Assembly (NCBI GenBank): GCA_913062815.1
Contig: CAJXWZ010000005.1
Coordinates: 122,532-186,531 of the forward strand
DNA length: 64,000 nt
DNA from: an uncultured Colwellia sp.
GTDB lineage: Bacteria; Pseudomonadota; Gammaproteobacteria; Enterobacterales; Alteromonadaceae
Reading direction: 5' to 3'
The position numbers were made by a program, and so were the translations under genes. Shown piece by piece: positions 17,187-26,384 of the stretch (position 1 is its first letter; every line of letters begins with the position of its first letter). Under the pieces are notes generated by a model. It saw nothing but the letters and a program-made list of their open reading frames with translations, made no database searches and had not been told where the DNA came from.

Positions 17187-17376
17187 TTGCTACTAGCAAA
17201 GATCAATTTTACCTCTATAATGAATTATTCAAAGAATAAAAAAACAGCAGTCTTTGATGGTTATTCCCACAACGCTTTGATTTTTCGCTTGCTTTAAAAG
17301 TAAACAAAAAATGAACTAATGGTCGATTATTCCGTCTAAGTATTTGCATCTTTATAAATGAATTTTAGGAGGGGCT

Positions 17377-17568
17377 ATGGAATTTAATGATATTCATATT
17401 GGTATGAAATGTGGCAGCAGAAAAGGTAGTGGTACAGTCACTTGGATTGATGGGTCGACCCGCACTATTTACATGGCAGATACCTGCAACAATAATAGTT
17501 TTGAGGTAGATTTCGAAGAAATCATCGAAGATCCTCAAGCACATAATAGAGATGATACTTTTTATTAA
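17377..17568 (+). CDS. small acidic protein of unknown function
   Basis: 63 residues with a very strong ribosome binding site (AGGAGGGG, about 17367-17374) close before ATG 17377, so it is likely translated. It is acidic, with two cysteines and a predicted beta-rich middle (GMKCGSRKGSGTVTWIDGSTRTIYMADTC written in part: GTVTWIDGSTRTIYM). The pattern suggests a small SH3-like barrel but I do not recognise the family. It is a stand-alone gene followed by a strong terminator. Confidence 0.65.
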   Translation: MEFNDIHIGMKCGSRKGSGTVTWIDGSTRTIYMADTCNNNSFEVDFEEIIEDPQAHNRDDTFY

Positions 17569-17598
17569 GCACATTAGATAAATTTTTAATTTTTCGAG

Positions 17599-17629
17599 AC
17601 CCATAAAGCATCTGTTTTATGGGTTTTTC
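17599..17629. terminator. strong intrinsic terminator
   Basis: ACCCATAAA at 17599-17607 pairs with TTTATGGGT at 17616-17624, followed by TTTTCTTTG. It ends the 63-residue gene and faces the convergent lipoprotein gene. Confidence 0.85.
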
Positions 17630-17644
17630 TTTGTAAGTGTATTG

Positions 17645-18139
17645 TTAATTTAGCTTTAACCTTGACTCATGTCGAACCAAACTACTTATACTGAGATAGC
17701 TCAAACTCACATAAAGTGATTTAGTCACTTCAGTGCTTCCTAATTCATCTAATAGCAAAAATGCTGTTCTAGCAATTGTTTCATTATCAGAAAATAGAAA
17801 AGGCTTTATTCTTGGTAAATAAATAAAGCTCATATTATTACGCATTATTAATAATGCGTGCTCTTGTTCATTTAATGTCATGTTTGGCATTTTCGCCAAT
17901 ACCTTTACCACCAATCTATAATCAAGTTTTCCATTTGAAAGTTGTTTTAATTTCTTACAGGCAATGAATAGCTCCTCTACGTTGGTGCTAATCAAACCAT
18001 CTGCCAATACTGTTAGCTTTTCATGTCGATTCTCTTCACTTGTGATGAGGCCAGCATTGGCATTACTCGTTTGCTTTTCTGAACAGGAAACCAACACAAA
18101 TGCTTGTATTAAGATGTATATAAGAAGAGTTTTATGCAT
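17645..18139 (-). CDS. lipoprotein of unknown function, HEAT-like
   Basis: 164 residues. The N-terminus (MHKTLLIYILIQAFVLVSC) is a lipoprotein signal peptide with lipobox LVSC, so the mature protein is membrane-tethered. The rest is helical with short repeated helical pairs (ELFIACKKLKQL, YRLVVKVLAKMPN, TAFLLLDELGS), reminiscent of HEAT repeats, but no family is recognised. It ends next to the terminator of the 63-residue gene and is divergent from the cytochrome c peroxidase gene. Confidence 0.6.
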   Translation of the reverse strand: MHKTLLIYILIQAFVLVSCSEKQTSNANAGLITSEENRHEKLTVLADGLISTNVEELFIACKKLKQLSNGKLDYRLVVKVLAKMPNMTLNEQEHALLIMRNNMSFIYLPRIKPFLFSDNETIARTAFLLLDELGSTEVTKSLYVSLSYLSISSLVRHESRLKLN

Positions 18140-18314
18140 TGGTACTATTCTAAATTTAGTCGATGGATGTTAAGTGGTTGATGAGAATATACGCAAGAAT
18201 TGTGGATTAATTATGTAAAAAATAGATTTGCACATTTTTTCCTTATTCACTCCACAGTGCTTACACTTTTCATTGCTACGCTTGTTTGACTGATAAAAGC
18301 AAAGGTGTGTAATT

Positions 18315-19625
18315 ATGAAATTAATCAAAACATTCAATTCTGCTGTATATCTGCAGTTAAGTTTGTTCATCTTTTTGAGTTCAGCATCAACTACGCTATA
18401 TGCCCAAACGATAGTAAACACTCAAAAAAGTGGATCAAATGCCACACCTTTACAAAATGTTCAATCAGAATCTGCTAGACCACCTCGAAGAAACCCACCT
18501 CCTCCACAGCCTCCACAGCCACCACAGCCACCACAGCCACCACAGCCACCACAGCCACCACAGCCACCACAGCCACCAGTGGATGATGACACCACAACAT
18601 TAACAGATGGAAGTGTAGTGAATACCCAAGCGTTAATTTCCTTAGGAAACATTATTTATCACGATACTAATTTGTCTAACCCTGTAGGACAATCTTGTGC
18701 AAGCTGCCATGATCTAAGCACAGGCTTTGATGATCCCAATAGTGCTAACCCAAGCTCTGTAGGTGCAAATCAACAAGTGTTTGGCACGCGTAATGCGCCT
18801 ACAGCGAGTTACAGTGCTTTTATTCCAGCACCTCGCATGGTAAATGATCCTCGAGGCAACCAACAACTTATCGGCGGATTGTTTATGGATGGACGAGCGC
18901 CCTCTTTAGAAGCGCAAGCGAAAGGGCCATTCCTTAACCCCATTGAAATGGGCAATGCTACAGCAACTGAGGTGATTGAAAAAATCGCGCAAAGTACCTA
19001 CGCGAGAGAATTTGAATTACTCTTCGGTACTAATGTTCTACTTGCAGCCGATAGCGCTTATAACTATGTTGCAGACGCTATTGCAGCGTTTGAAAGAAGC
19101 ACATTATTCTCACCATTTACTGCTAAATTCGATCAGGTACAAGCCAATTCGGCACAATATACCGCTGCTGAAGCAAGAGGGCGAAACATTTTCAATAATC
19201 AAGGAGATTGTCGCCGCTGCCATAGCTCAAGTGGAGGAAATGACAATACTTCTCCTGAAATTTTCTCTGATTTCAGCTATAGAAACATTGGTGTGTCAAG
19301 TAATCCTCAATTACCGGCGTTTATTAATGATACAAACTTTGCAGATTTAGGTTTAGGTACTATCAGTGGTAATAGGCTAAATGATGGCCAGTTTAGAGTG
19401 CCAACTTTAAGAAATATATCTAAAACAGCGCCTTACATGCATAATGGTGTATTCAGTACTTTGAGAGAAGTGGTGAGTTTTTATAATACGCGTGACACAA
19501 GTTTTACTGAGGCTCCTGAAGTTAATCGTAATGTTGACCAAGGAGGTCAAATTGGTGAGCTGGGCTTAACCGACACTGAAATCGACGACTTGATTGCATT
19601 TTTAGCAGCACTAAGTGATGAATAG
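18315..19625 (+). CDS. diheme cytochrome c peroxidase family protein with (PPQ)8 linker
   Basis: 436 residues. A signal peptide (cleavage near YAQ) is followed by a proline-rich linker with eight PPQ repeats (about residues 63-88) and a diheme domain. Heme-binding motifs are CASCH at 128-132 and CRRCH at 299-303. LFMDGRAPSLEAQAKGPF, NPIEMGN and KTAPYMHNGVFSTLREV are typical of bacterial cytochrome c peroxidases and MauG-like proteins. These enzymes reduce H2O2 or oxidise protein side chains in the periplasm. The linker probably tethers the domain to a partner or cell wall. It precedes a two-component system that may regulate it, though that link is only positional. Confidence 0.88.
   Translation: MKLIKTFNSAVYLQLSLFIFLSSASTTLYAQTIVNTQKSGSNATPLQNVQSESARPPRRNPPPPQPPQPPQPPQPPQPPQPPQPPQPPVDDDTTTLTDGSVVNTQALISLGNIIYHDTNLSNPVGQSCASCHDLSTGFDDPNSANPSSVGANQQVFGTRNAPTASYSAFIPAPRMVNDPRGNQQLIGGLFMDGRAPSLEAQAKGPFLNPIEMGNATATEVIEKIAQSTYAREFELLFGTNVLLAADSAYNYVADAIAAFERSTLFSPFTAKFDQVQANSAQYTAAEARGRNIFNNQGDCRRCHSSSGGNDNTSPEIFSDFSYRNIGVSSNPQLPAFINDTNFADLGLGTISGNRLNDGQFRVPTLRNISKTAPYMHNGVFSTLREVVSFYNTRDTSFTEAPEVNRNVDQGGQIGELGLTDTEIDDLIAFLAALSDE
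18501..18578 (+). repeat. 9-base tandem repeat coding (PPQ)8
   Basis: The unit CCACCACAG (P-P-Q) repeats eight times, Gln codons at 18507, 18516 and so on to 18570; the first two units carry CCT variants. It is an in-frame minisatellite; copy-number change would keep the frame and alter the linker length. The antisense strand reads as a glycine/cysteine repeat that is not a gene. Confidence 0.95.
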
Positions 19626-19641
19626 TCAATCAGAGAACAAC

Positions 19642-19755
19642 ATGACAACAGCACAGTTACAACGGTTTGATTACTTAATGGATAAGATTATTACTACTGA
19701 ACTGTCAACATTGGAGCTAGCAGAGTATTGTGTTATTGAAACAATGGAACAGTGA
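19642..19755 (+). CDS. possible small protein, maybe a truncated remnant
   Basis: 37 residues (MTTAQLQRFDYLMDKIITTE and then LSTLELAEYCVIETMEQ). The N-terminal pattern resembles short marine gammaproteobacterial proteins beginning with an LQRFDYL helix, but the frame stops early at TGA 19753. It lies between the cytochrome gene and the kinase gene. It may be a real microprotein or a decayed gene; no strong ribosome binding site decides it. Confidence 0.25.
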   Translation: MTTAQLQRFDYLMDKIITTELSTLELAEYCVIETMEQ

Positions 19756-19914
19756 GTATGAAAGTCGTTGTCGTCAAAAGGGTTTAATTTACCACCGCTC
19801 ATTGTTAAGCTAATAGATGTACAATTCAATGAGTTAGAAAGGAAAAATTATTAACACTAAAAAGCAACTGTTTCAGAGCGTGGCTTATCTACTGACGATG
19901 GCCCTTGATCATTA

Positions 19915-21459
19915 ATGAAAATACTGACTAAATTAATACTGATATTATTACTAACCAGTATATTTTTGCTAACTGTTATTTATACCGCGGTGCAATGGAG
20001 CTTTGACCGAGGTATGTTGGATTATGTCAACAAGAGGGAGCTAGCAAGCTTACAGTTGTTATCAAAAAATTTAGCGCGTTATTATCAGCAAGAAAAAGAT
20101 TGGTCACCATTAATAAAAACCAATAAAAGTAGACGCCCGCCACCAAGAAAACATGATTTGCTAGCACCACCGCAAAATCAACTCGAGAAGTTTGGTCCAA
20201 GTAGAACTTGGCATCAAATAGTAAAATTTTCAGATAATGGTATTGAGCTACCGGCTGACGTTGCACAATATTTGCGTGAAAATGGAGAGCCTAAATCAAA
20301 AAATAGAAAACCACCGAGATTTTCTGGTCCGCCTCACCAACCAAAGCCGAGAACAAAGCAGCAAAAGCCTCCACCACCATCAGATAGATTACAACATCCA
20401 AGTTTATTAAATGCTCAAAAAGAAATACTTATTGGGAAGTTTCATAAAGATTTCAGTTTACAGTCAATTCAGTTAAATGGCATAGTCATTGGTTATTTAG
20501 CATTACCACCAAAAACAAAACTTACCGATGCTTTTGATTTGGCTTTTTTAGCGAAAACAAAAGCCGATCTATTTTATATAGTGCTAGTGCTTTTTTTGGT
20601 AATCATCATCATAGCCGTGCCTATATCTAACCATTTCGTTATGCCTATCAAGTATTTAGAAAAGGCGATGCGCGCATTAAATAGTGGTGACTTCAAGGCC
20701 AACATTAACGTCAGAGGAAATGACGAGTTAGCCTCGCTATCGTTGAATTTTAATGACTTAGCTAAAACACTTGAGCAGAATGAAAATTCGCGCAATACCT
20801 GGTTAGCCAATATATCTCATGAATTACGCACGCCAATCGCCATTATTAAAGGTGAGATAGAAGCCATTCAAGACGGCATAAGAGCGCTTGATTTTGACAG
20901 TTTATCCTCATTAAATGATGAGGTTAATCATCTACATAAGTTGGTTAATGACCTTTCAACCTTATCTAACGCAGAAATTGGTGCAATGCGTTATCAAAAA
21001 TCATCATTGAGCCTTAGCGAAATAGTAAAACTCAATGTAATAAGACACAACCATCAAGCTTGCGATTTAGACATTACTCTTCATCAGAATATTGCCAATA
21101 GTGAATTAAAGATATTTGCCGATAAGACCAGAATCAACCAACTTATCGACAATTTAATCAATAATAGTTTGAAATACACCCAAGCGCCTGGTGCTATTTA
21201 TCTTTCATTAACAAAACAGTCATCACAGGCTGTTCTTATCATTAGCGATACGCTTCCTGGCGTATCAGATGATGCGCTACCTAAATTATTTGAACATTTG
21301 TATCGTGTAGAAAGCTCAAGAAATAGAAAAACAGGCGGCTCAGGCCTAGGGTTAGCATTATGTAAGAAAATAATGTCTGCACATCAAGGCACTATTGAAG
21401 CGTTGCACTCTGAACATGGTGGTTTACAAATTCGCTGTACTTTTCCTTTACTGAACTAA
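19915..21459 (+). CDS. sensor histidine kinase, BaeS-like, with proline-rich sensor region
   Basis: 514 residues. Membrane helices lie near 5-27 and 220-240; between them is a periplasmic part rich in Pro/Lys (RRPPPRKHD near 74, PPRFSGPPHQ near 134, KPPPPSDR near 150). A HAMP region follows, then the phospho-acceptor H302 (NISHELRTP), the N-box near 418 (INNSLKYTQ), and the ATP-lid GGSGLGLALC. The G1 region reads DTLPGV rather than D-x-G-x-G but keeps the aspartate. It should phosphorylate the response regulator encoded 34 bases downstream. The proline-rich sensor domain may bind a wall or envelope ligand. Confidence 0.9.
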   Translation: MKILTKLILILLLTSIFLLTVIYTAVQWSFDRGMLDYVNKRELASLQLLSKNLARYYQQEKDWSPLIKTNKSRRPPPRKHDLLAPPQNQLEKFGPSRTWHQIVKFSDNGIELPADVAQYLRENGEPKSKNRKPPRFSGPPHQPKPRTKQQKPPPPSDRLQHPSLLNAQKEILIGKFHKDFSLQSIQLNGIVIGYLALPPKTKLTDAFDLAFLAKTKADLFYIVLVLFLVIIIIAVPISNHFVMPIKYLEKAMRALNSGDFKANINVRGNDELASLSLNFNDLAKTLEQNENSRNTWLANISHELRTPIAIIKGEIEAIQDGIRALDFDSLSSLNDEVNHLHKLVNDLSTLSNAEIGAMRYQKSSLSLSEIVKLNVIRHNHQACDLDITLHQNIANSELKIFADKTRINQLIDNLINNSLKYTQAPGAIYLSLTKQSSQAVLIISDTLPGVSDDALPKLFEHLYRVESSRNRKTGGSGLGLALCKKIMSAHQGTIEALHSEHGGLQIRCTFPLLN

Positions 21460-21493
21460 ACTTTCAGTAATGCCTCAAGGAGCTAATCAACTT

Positions 21494-22177
21494 ATGTCCC
21501 ATATACTAATTGTTGAAGATGAAGAAAAAATAGCAAAACTTTTATCAGAATATTTAACTCAAGCGGGTTATCAAACAACGGTAATGTTAGACGGCAATCA
21601 TGTGGTTTCAGCCGTTAAAAATCAGCACTTCGATCTAATATTACTGGACTTAATGTTACCCGGAAAAGATGGTTTAACCATTTGCAGAGAAATTCAAGAA
21701 TTTAGCAAAATTGCCATCATCATGGTTACCGCACGCGTTGATGAAATTGATAGATTACTAGGCTTAGAGCTAGGGGCTGATGATTATATTTGTAAACCCT
21801 TTTCACCACGAGAAGTTGTTGCCCGTGTTAAAACCATACTAAGAAGAATAACTCCAACCACTAATGATAATAATGAGTCAAACGAAATAGCGGTGTTAGA
21901 GCTGAATATTGAAAACTACCAAGCAAGTGTGCATCAACAACAAGTTGCACTGACCGCCATTGAATTTAATTTGCTCAAAATTTTAGCGAGTACACCTGGG
22001 CGTATATACTCCAGAGCACAATTAATTGATATGGTTTACCAAGACAATCGCATTGTCAGTGAACGTACTATAGATAGCCACATCAAAAAATTACGTAAAA
22101 AACTCAATGAAATTGAAACAGAAAATGAGCTAGTTCAATCAGTTTATAGCGTGGGTTATAAGTTAGTACTTACCTAA
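21494..22177 (+). CDS. OmpR/BaeR-type response regulator
   Basis: About 227 residues from ATG 21494 (MSHILIVEDEEK), with AAGGAG at 21477-21482 upstream; the earlier ATG 21470 lacks a ribosome binding site. The receiver domain has VEDEEK at the acidic pocket, the phospho-accepting D52 (LILLDLMLPG), the threonine in MVTARV and lysine in YICKPFSP. A C-terminal winged helix (LTAIEFNLLKILASTPG, then SERTIDSHIKKLRKKL) binds DNA. It forms a two-component system with the upstream kinase. Targets are not known; the adjacent cytochrome c peroxidase is one candidate. Confidence 0.93.
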   Translation: MSHILIVEDEEKIAKLLSEYLTQAGYQTTVMLDGNHVVSAVKNQHFDLILLDLMLPGKDGLTICREIQEFSKIAIIMVTARVDEIDRLLGLELGADDYICKPFSPREVVARVKTILRRITPTTNDNNESNEIAVLELNIENYQASVHQQQVALTAIEFNLLKILASTPGRIYSRAQLIDMVYQDNRIVSERTIDSHIKKLRKKLNEIETENELVQSVYSVGYKLVLT

Positions 22178-22209
22178 TACCTTGGGAGATATCAATTATT
22201 AGGTATTAG
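22174..22209. terminator. possible terminator overlapping the regulator stop codon
   Basis: CTAATACCT at 22174-22182 pairs with AGGTATTAG at 22201-22209 around an 18-base loop. The stop codon is within the left arm. Only a weak T-rich tail follows. The 255 bases after it (22210-22464) show no gene. Confidence 0.4.
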
Positions 22210-22464
22210 TTTGTATCTATCATTACCCTTTCTACAATAATCTGTAAGTTAATCTTCCAACCAGTATGATTAGTGAATACTGCAATTTCGACTATAGTTT
22301 TGGCTTACTACAGCAGTATGGAGCCTAAGAAGTCATTTAACTGGATTAGTATTTAAGATAGTTGATCTAACAATCTGAAAAGTTTATTGTCTTCTAGCAG
22401 CTTAACAGACAATCGATGGGACTGCCTCGGTATGATTTACTTTCAATAAAAATGGATTTACCAC

Positions 22465-23595
22465 ATGTCAGGAAGAAACATAACTTTAGCTTTAATCACT
22501 ATTATTTTTCTTGTCATTCTCTATTTTAACCATGACGACAATGTATTTGAACCTAAAGAACTTTCTTCAAAATATATTAATATAGTGACTAAAGAAAATG
22601 ATAAATCATTACCAACAATAGCACTCTTTGAAAATGAACAAATACCGAGAACTGAAGTTAATAAGATTGAGGACTTCGGTATTCTTGGATGCTTACCAGA
22701 ATTTTCCTTTGATGAAGAAGCCCGTAAGGGAAGTATTGATCAATACTTTCAATCACTTTCTGAGGCAGAGCCATTATATTATGCTTTGTATGCAAATCCA
22801 CCAGAAGACGAAAGTAAATTAGATTTACTATTTGATTACTATAATCACTTGCCAAATAATCCAATCGTTTCTATAGATTTAATTTCATCATGTGTAAGCT
22901 CTCTAGATAATAGGTGCACGAATGACTTTGTTAAAGGTGCTATAGCTTCTGATAGTAAAAATGGGGCTGCCTGGGTAAGCGCCATATCATTTTATGCAGC
23001 TACAGGAAATACTTTAGGGATTTTGGATTCCATAGATGCGTTGACGAAAACATCTATATTCAATGAAAGGTTCGGTGAAAAATCCTTATTATACGCACAA
23101 GCATTAGAGGGCTCCCCTTCGAATCATTTTAACGTAAATGCTCTGGCTGGAATAGGAATGGCAGCGACTAGTTTTCCAGCATACTCACCTATAACTCAAT
23201 GGTGTGAACAAGGCTTAGATGAACCTGAAAAAGTGAATGCTTGCTTAATTCTTGGTGAGCAGTTGGAAACGAGAAGTAAAACACTCATTAGCCAAGCTAT
23301 TGGTATGGCACTACAAGACATGGTATTTAAATCACAAGGTAATACTGAAGCAGTTCGATTAATCGAAAAGAAGAGAAAAGAACTAACCCTCAGTTCAGAC
23401 AATGATCTCTATAAAAAAGCATTCATCATGCTAATATTAGATGAGCGATTACTTCGTAGTTGGATGAATAACCTAGACATTTATGGTGAAATAGAATCTC
23501 AACGGTTATTAGAAGATGAGGCCGAAACTCTATATAAGACGAATGAAAATTATCTTTGTACATTAGTATATGGCTTACTGGATAGTGTTATATGA
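22465..23595 (+). CDS. membrane-anchored protein of unknown function
   Basis: 376 residues. An N-terminal hydrophobic segment (about 6-22, ITLALITIIFLVILYF) is an uncleaved anchor, and the remaining ~350 residues are helical with tetratricopeptide- or Sel1-like features (repeated short helices, AAWVSAISFYAATGN, SLLYAQALEGSP) and four or five cysteines. I do not recognise a domain. It is a single gene between the two-component system and the convergent GH3 gene. It probably faces the periplasm. Confidence 0.6.
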   Translation: MSGRNITLALITIIFLVILYFNHDDNVFEPKELSSKYINIVTKENDKSLPTIALFENEQIPRTEVNKIEDFGILGCLPEFSFDEEARKGSIDQYFQSLSEAEPLYYALYANPPEDESKLDLLFDYYNHLPNNPIVSIDLISSCVSSLDNRCTNDFVKGAIASDSKNGAAWVSAISFYAATGNTLGILDSIDALTKTSIFNERFGEKSLLYAQALEGSPSNHFNVNALAGIGMAATSFPAYSPITQWCEQGLDEPEKVNACLILGEQLETRSKTLISQAIGMALQDMVFKSQGNTEAVRLIEKKRKELTLSSDNDLYKKAFIMLILDERLLRSWMNNLDIYGEIESQRLLEDEAETLYKTNENYLCTLVYGLLDSVI

Positions 23596-23775
23596 CTCAT
23601 TATTACTAAATGGCATGTTATAACTTGAAAATAACGACCAAATTTAATCAGGGATATGGAAATAAACGTCAATTAATTTCACGCCTATTCAGTCGGATTA
23701 GCTATCAGTTTACTTTATCTTCTGTCTCAATATTTTCGTCGTCAATATTATCAAATCCATTGACGATAAAGAGCG

Positions 23776-25731
23776 TTACTTCGCTAATAAACTTACTGGC
23801 ATAATCCCTTTTGCTTTTTGTAGTCCAAGCATAATAGCCAAGCTAGCTTGATAACCGGGGCTATAATGATTACCGTCCCCGGTTTTATAAATTCTATCAT
23901 CAAAGGTTACAAACGTTTTATCGGCTAGCTCAGCATAAGGCGATAATAAATAAGGTGAACCCTTGGCAATTAACACACTAGGAACTTTGCTTTGCTTTGC
24001 TTGATGTAACTGCTCACTTAATAATTGCTCATAACTCACTTTAGTTTGTGCATTATTGCTCTGATCAACATGATTTGTAGGCGTTAATAAGTCTTCTACA
24101 CCTCCAAGGTCAACCACACTGGCGATTTTAGTATCCACTGTGGCTATAACGAGCTGAGCTTTAGCGAGCTTTTCGCCGCTTGCTAGTTGCTGCTGAGCAT
24201 TGCCATCGGCAACCACAGTAGCGCTTACTTGAGGGATTATGTCCCCAAAATGCTGCCATTGACTAATAATGGCTTGTTTTAGTGCTCCAAATTCTTGCCA
24301 GTTCAAAACAAATAAATGTATGCGAGCAACACTTTCTAACTTAAAAGTAGCCGTTTGCTTGAGGTTAGTTAGCAAAACCACCGCATTATTAGCTAATGTT
24401 TGCTCTAACTTTAGATGACTACGTTGAGCAATAAGTTGTTCGGCATTGTTAATCCGCTCTGTCAGTGGCGTTGTTGGTAATTGGCAATATTGAGCTTTAT
24501 AACTATTTATTCTTGCTAGAGACTGTTCAAATTCATTCGCATGATACTTTGTTTGGGCCATTTTTTCCTGCAGAGATGCAGCAACGGCTTTAACAAAAAG
24601 ATAAAATTCATTGATATCGTCAATTTGGCGCACTTTGAATGGCATTACCGCTAAATCAGCTCCTGCGACAAAGGTTTCTACGACCGCATTAACTTCATCA
24701 AAATAATGCGCTATGCCGGCCATATCAAGTGCATCGGTAGCGATAATGCCCTTAAAACCCATTCTATCTCGTAGTAAATCCGTTAAGATTTTACGCGACA
24801 TAGTTGCAGGTCTAATGATTTTTTCGCCCGCCATATTTTCAATAGTAGAGCTATCAAGCGCTGGATATTGAATATGAGCGGTCATGATCATGGCAGGATC
24901 GCTATGCTCAATTGCCCATTGAAACGGCGCCAGATCTTGCTTTTCAATAACGACTAAATCATGCGCGACCAATGGCAAACCTAAATGGCTATCAACATGG
25001 GTATCGCCATGGCCAGGAAAATGCTTTAACGTCGCCATAACGGATTGTTGCTGCAGGGCATTAACCGAGGCTACGCCCAATTCAGCAACTTGTTGTGGTG
25101 ACTCGCCAAAGGATCGTGTGTTAATGACAGGGTTGTTAGCATTGGTATTGACATCAACCACGGGGGCATAGTTATTATTGATGCCCAAAGCATTTAATTC
25201 TTGACCAATAATGGTACTGATATCAGTAGCAAACTTTACGCCATGTTCAGAGTAAGTGGCTCCAATCGCCATGTTGCCAGCAAATGATGTCGCATGCGGT
25301 AAACGCACTACCCTGCCACCCTCTTGATCTATTGAGATAATTAGCGGCTGCTTTGACTTAGCGTTTAATGCTGCTTGTTGTAAATCATGGGTTAATTGAA
25401 TGACTTGCTTGCTTGACACTAAATTTTCAGCAAATAAAACGATACTGCCAATACCTGAATGGCTGATCATATTTGCCAGTGCCGTTGGTAGTTTAGTTAC
25501 CGGTTCTAAACAATGTTCTTCTGTATTATGTGCACAAAAATAACGAATATCTAAAGCCATTTTTGCTGCAATTTGTCTTTCAAAAGCAGAGAGTTGTATC
25601 GAAGGTGTCTTTTGTTCAGTCATAACAGGGGTCACAGTTGCATAGCTTATATTAATATTGAAAAGCCCAGCAATCAGTAAATACAAGCTAAGCAAAAGTT
25701 GGTTAATGCCTTTTAAAGGCGTAATTATCAT
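23776..25731 (-). CDS. GH3 beta-N-acetylhexosaminidase-like periplasmic hydrolase
   Basis: 651 residues, much longer than the 340-residue cytoplasmic NagZ. It has an N-terminal signal or membrane segment (LLLSLYLLIAGLFNINISYA near 12-31), a GH3 catalytic domain, and a C-terminal alpha/beta domain of about 230 residues. The catalytic dyad lies in KHFPGHGDTHVDSH, the nucleophile in IATDALDMAGI; FAENLVSSKQ and SIDQEGGRVVRLP are other GH3 features. It probably removes GlcNAc from chitin or peptidoglycan oligomers in the periplasm. Its start overlaps the elbB stop by 4 bases, so it is the last gene of a four-gene operon. Confidence 0.9.
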   Translation of the reverse strand: MIITPLKGINQLLLSLYLLIAGLFNINISYATVTPVMTEQKTPSIQLSAFERQIAAKMALDIRYFCAHNTEEHCLEPVTKLPTALANMISHSGIGSIVLFAENLVSSKQVIQLTHDLQQAALNAKSKQPLIISIDQEGGRVVRLPHATSFAGNMAIGATYSEHGVKFATDISTIIGQELNALGINNNYAPVVDVNTNANNPVINTRSFGESPQQVAELGVASVNALQQQSVMATLKHFPGHGDTHVDSHLGLPLVAHDLVVIEKQDLAPFQWAIEHSDPAMIMTAHIQYPALDSSTIENMAGEKIIRPATMSRKILTDLLRDRMGFKGIIATDALDMAGIAHYFDEVNAVVETFVAGADLAVMPFKVRQIDDINEFYLFVKAVAASLQEKMAQTKYHANEFEQSLARINSYKAQYCQLPTTPLTERINNAEQLIAQRSHLKLEQTLANNAVVLLTNLKQTATFKLESVARIHLFVLNWQEFGALKQAIISQWQHFGDIIPQVSATVVADGNAQQQLASGEKLAKAQLVIATVDTKIASVVDLGGVEDLLTPTNHVDQSNNAQTKVSYEQLLSEQLHQAKQSKVPSVLIAKGSPYLLSPYAELADKTFVTFDDRIYKTGDGNHYSPGYQASLAIMLGLQKAKGIMPVSLLAK

Positions 25732-26384
25732 TTCACTAAAGCCAACACATTTTTAACCAAGTTATTTATGCCTGTGGCAGCTTCTGTTAATGACGTTGCC
25801 AGCATGTAAGCTGGTGTAGACACGACTTTATGTGCGTGATCAATGACCACTCCTTCTACATCACAATTGTTATGAACTAGGCCTTTAGCACTAATTAATG
25901 ACGCTGTGTCTATATCAGTACCAATTGTCCCTTGAATACCTTTTGGATAAATTAATGGCAACATAGCCGGTGCAATACACATATAACCTGTAGGTTTATC
26001 AACTTTAGCAAATGATTGGCAAGCCACTAATACTTGCTCATTTATTTGGTAGTTTTCGCCATCAAGGGCAAAACTACACAAGTTTTTTGCAGCACCAAAA
26101 CCACCTGGCACAATCAAAGCATCGAAGTCTTGTTCGCGCAATTCGGTTAAATCTTCACAATCACCGCGGGCAATACGTGCCGACTCAACCAATACATTGC
26201 GGCTTTCATGTTCACTTACTTCACCAGTTATATGATTGATAACATGATGCTGATTAATATTAGGAGCAAAACAACGATAGCTTGCGTTATTTTGCTCTAT
26301 GGCCAATAAGGTTAATACGGTTTCATGAATTTCACTGCCATCATAAACACCACAGCCACTTAAAATTACCGCCACTTTTTTCAT
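25728..26384 (-). CDS. elbB: ElbB, DJ-1/PfpI-family protein
   Basis: 218 residues. It has the glyoxalase/ElbB fold: VAVILSGCGVYDGSEIHE at the N-terminus, LIVPGGFGAAKNL, the nucleophile-elbow cysteine in GYMCIAPAML, and GTIGTDIDTASLI. ElbB was linked to isoprenoid biosynthesis by genetics in E. coli and has weak glyoxalase activity; its true role is unsettled. It sits third in the tight MocR-MFS-ElbB-GH3 operon, overlapping both neighbours by 4 bases (ATGA). Confidence 0.93.
   Translation of the reverse strand: MKKVAVILSGCGVYDGSEIHETVLTLLAIEQNNASYRCFAPNINQHHVINHITGEVSEHESRNVLVESARIARGDCEDLTELREQDFDALIVPGGFGAAKNLCSFALDGENYQINEQVLVACQSFAKVDKPTGYMCIAPAMLPLIYPKGIQGTIGTDIDTASLISAKGLVHNNCDVEGVVIDHAHKVVSTPAYMLATSLTEAATGINNLVKNVLALVK

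Noticed and set aside
18501..18578. Repeat array that could be mistaken for CRISPR
   Set aside because: The repeats are 9 bases, uninterrupted by spacers and in frame within a gene.
18461..18652. Minus-strand frame rich in Cys-Gly repeats
   Set aside because: It is the antisense of the (PPQ)8 linker; its repetitive Gly-Cys reading is a by-product of the minisatellite and has no ribosome binding site.
18780..18800. TGGCACGCGTAATGC sigma-54-like match
   Set aside because: It lies inside the cytochrome coding region with no gene start nearby on that strand.
23596..23804. Small ORFs downstream of the unknown anchored protein and alternative C-terminus of the GH3 gene
   Set aside because: A minus-strand frame reads KFISEVTLFIVNGFDN and so on past the GH3 stop in another frame, but there is no start and no evidence of a frameshift.
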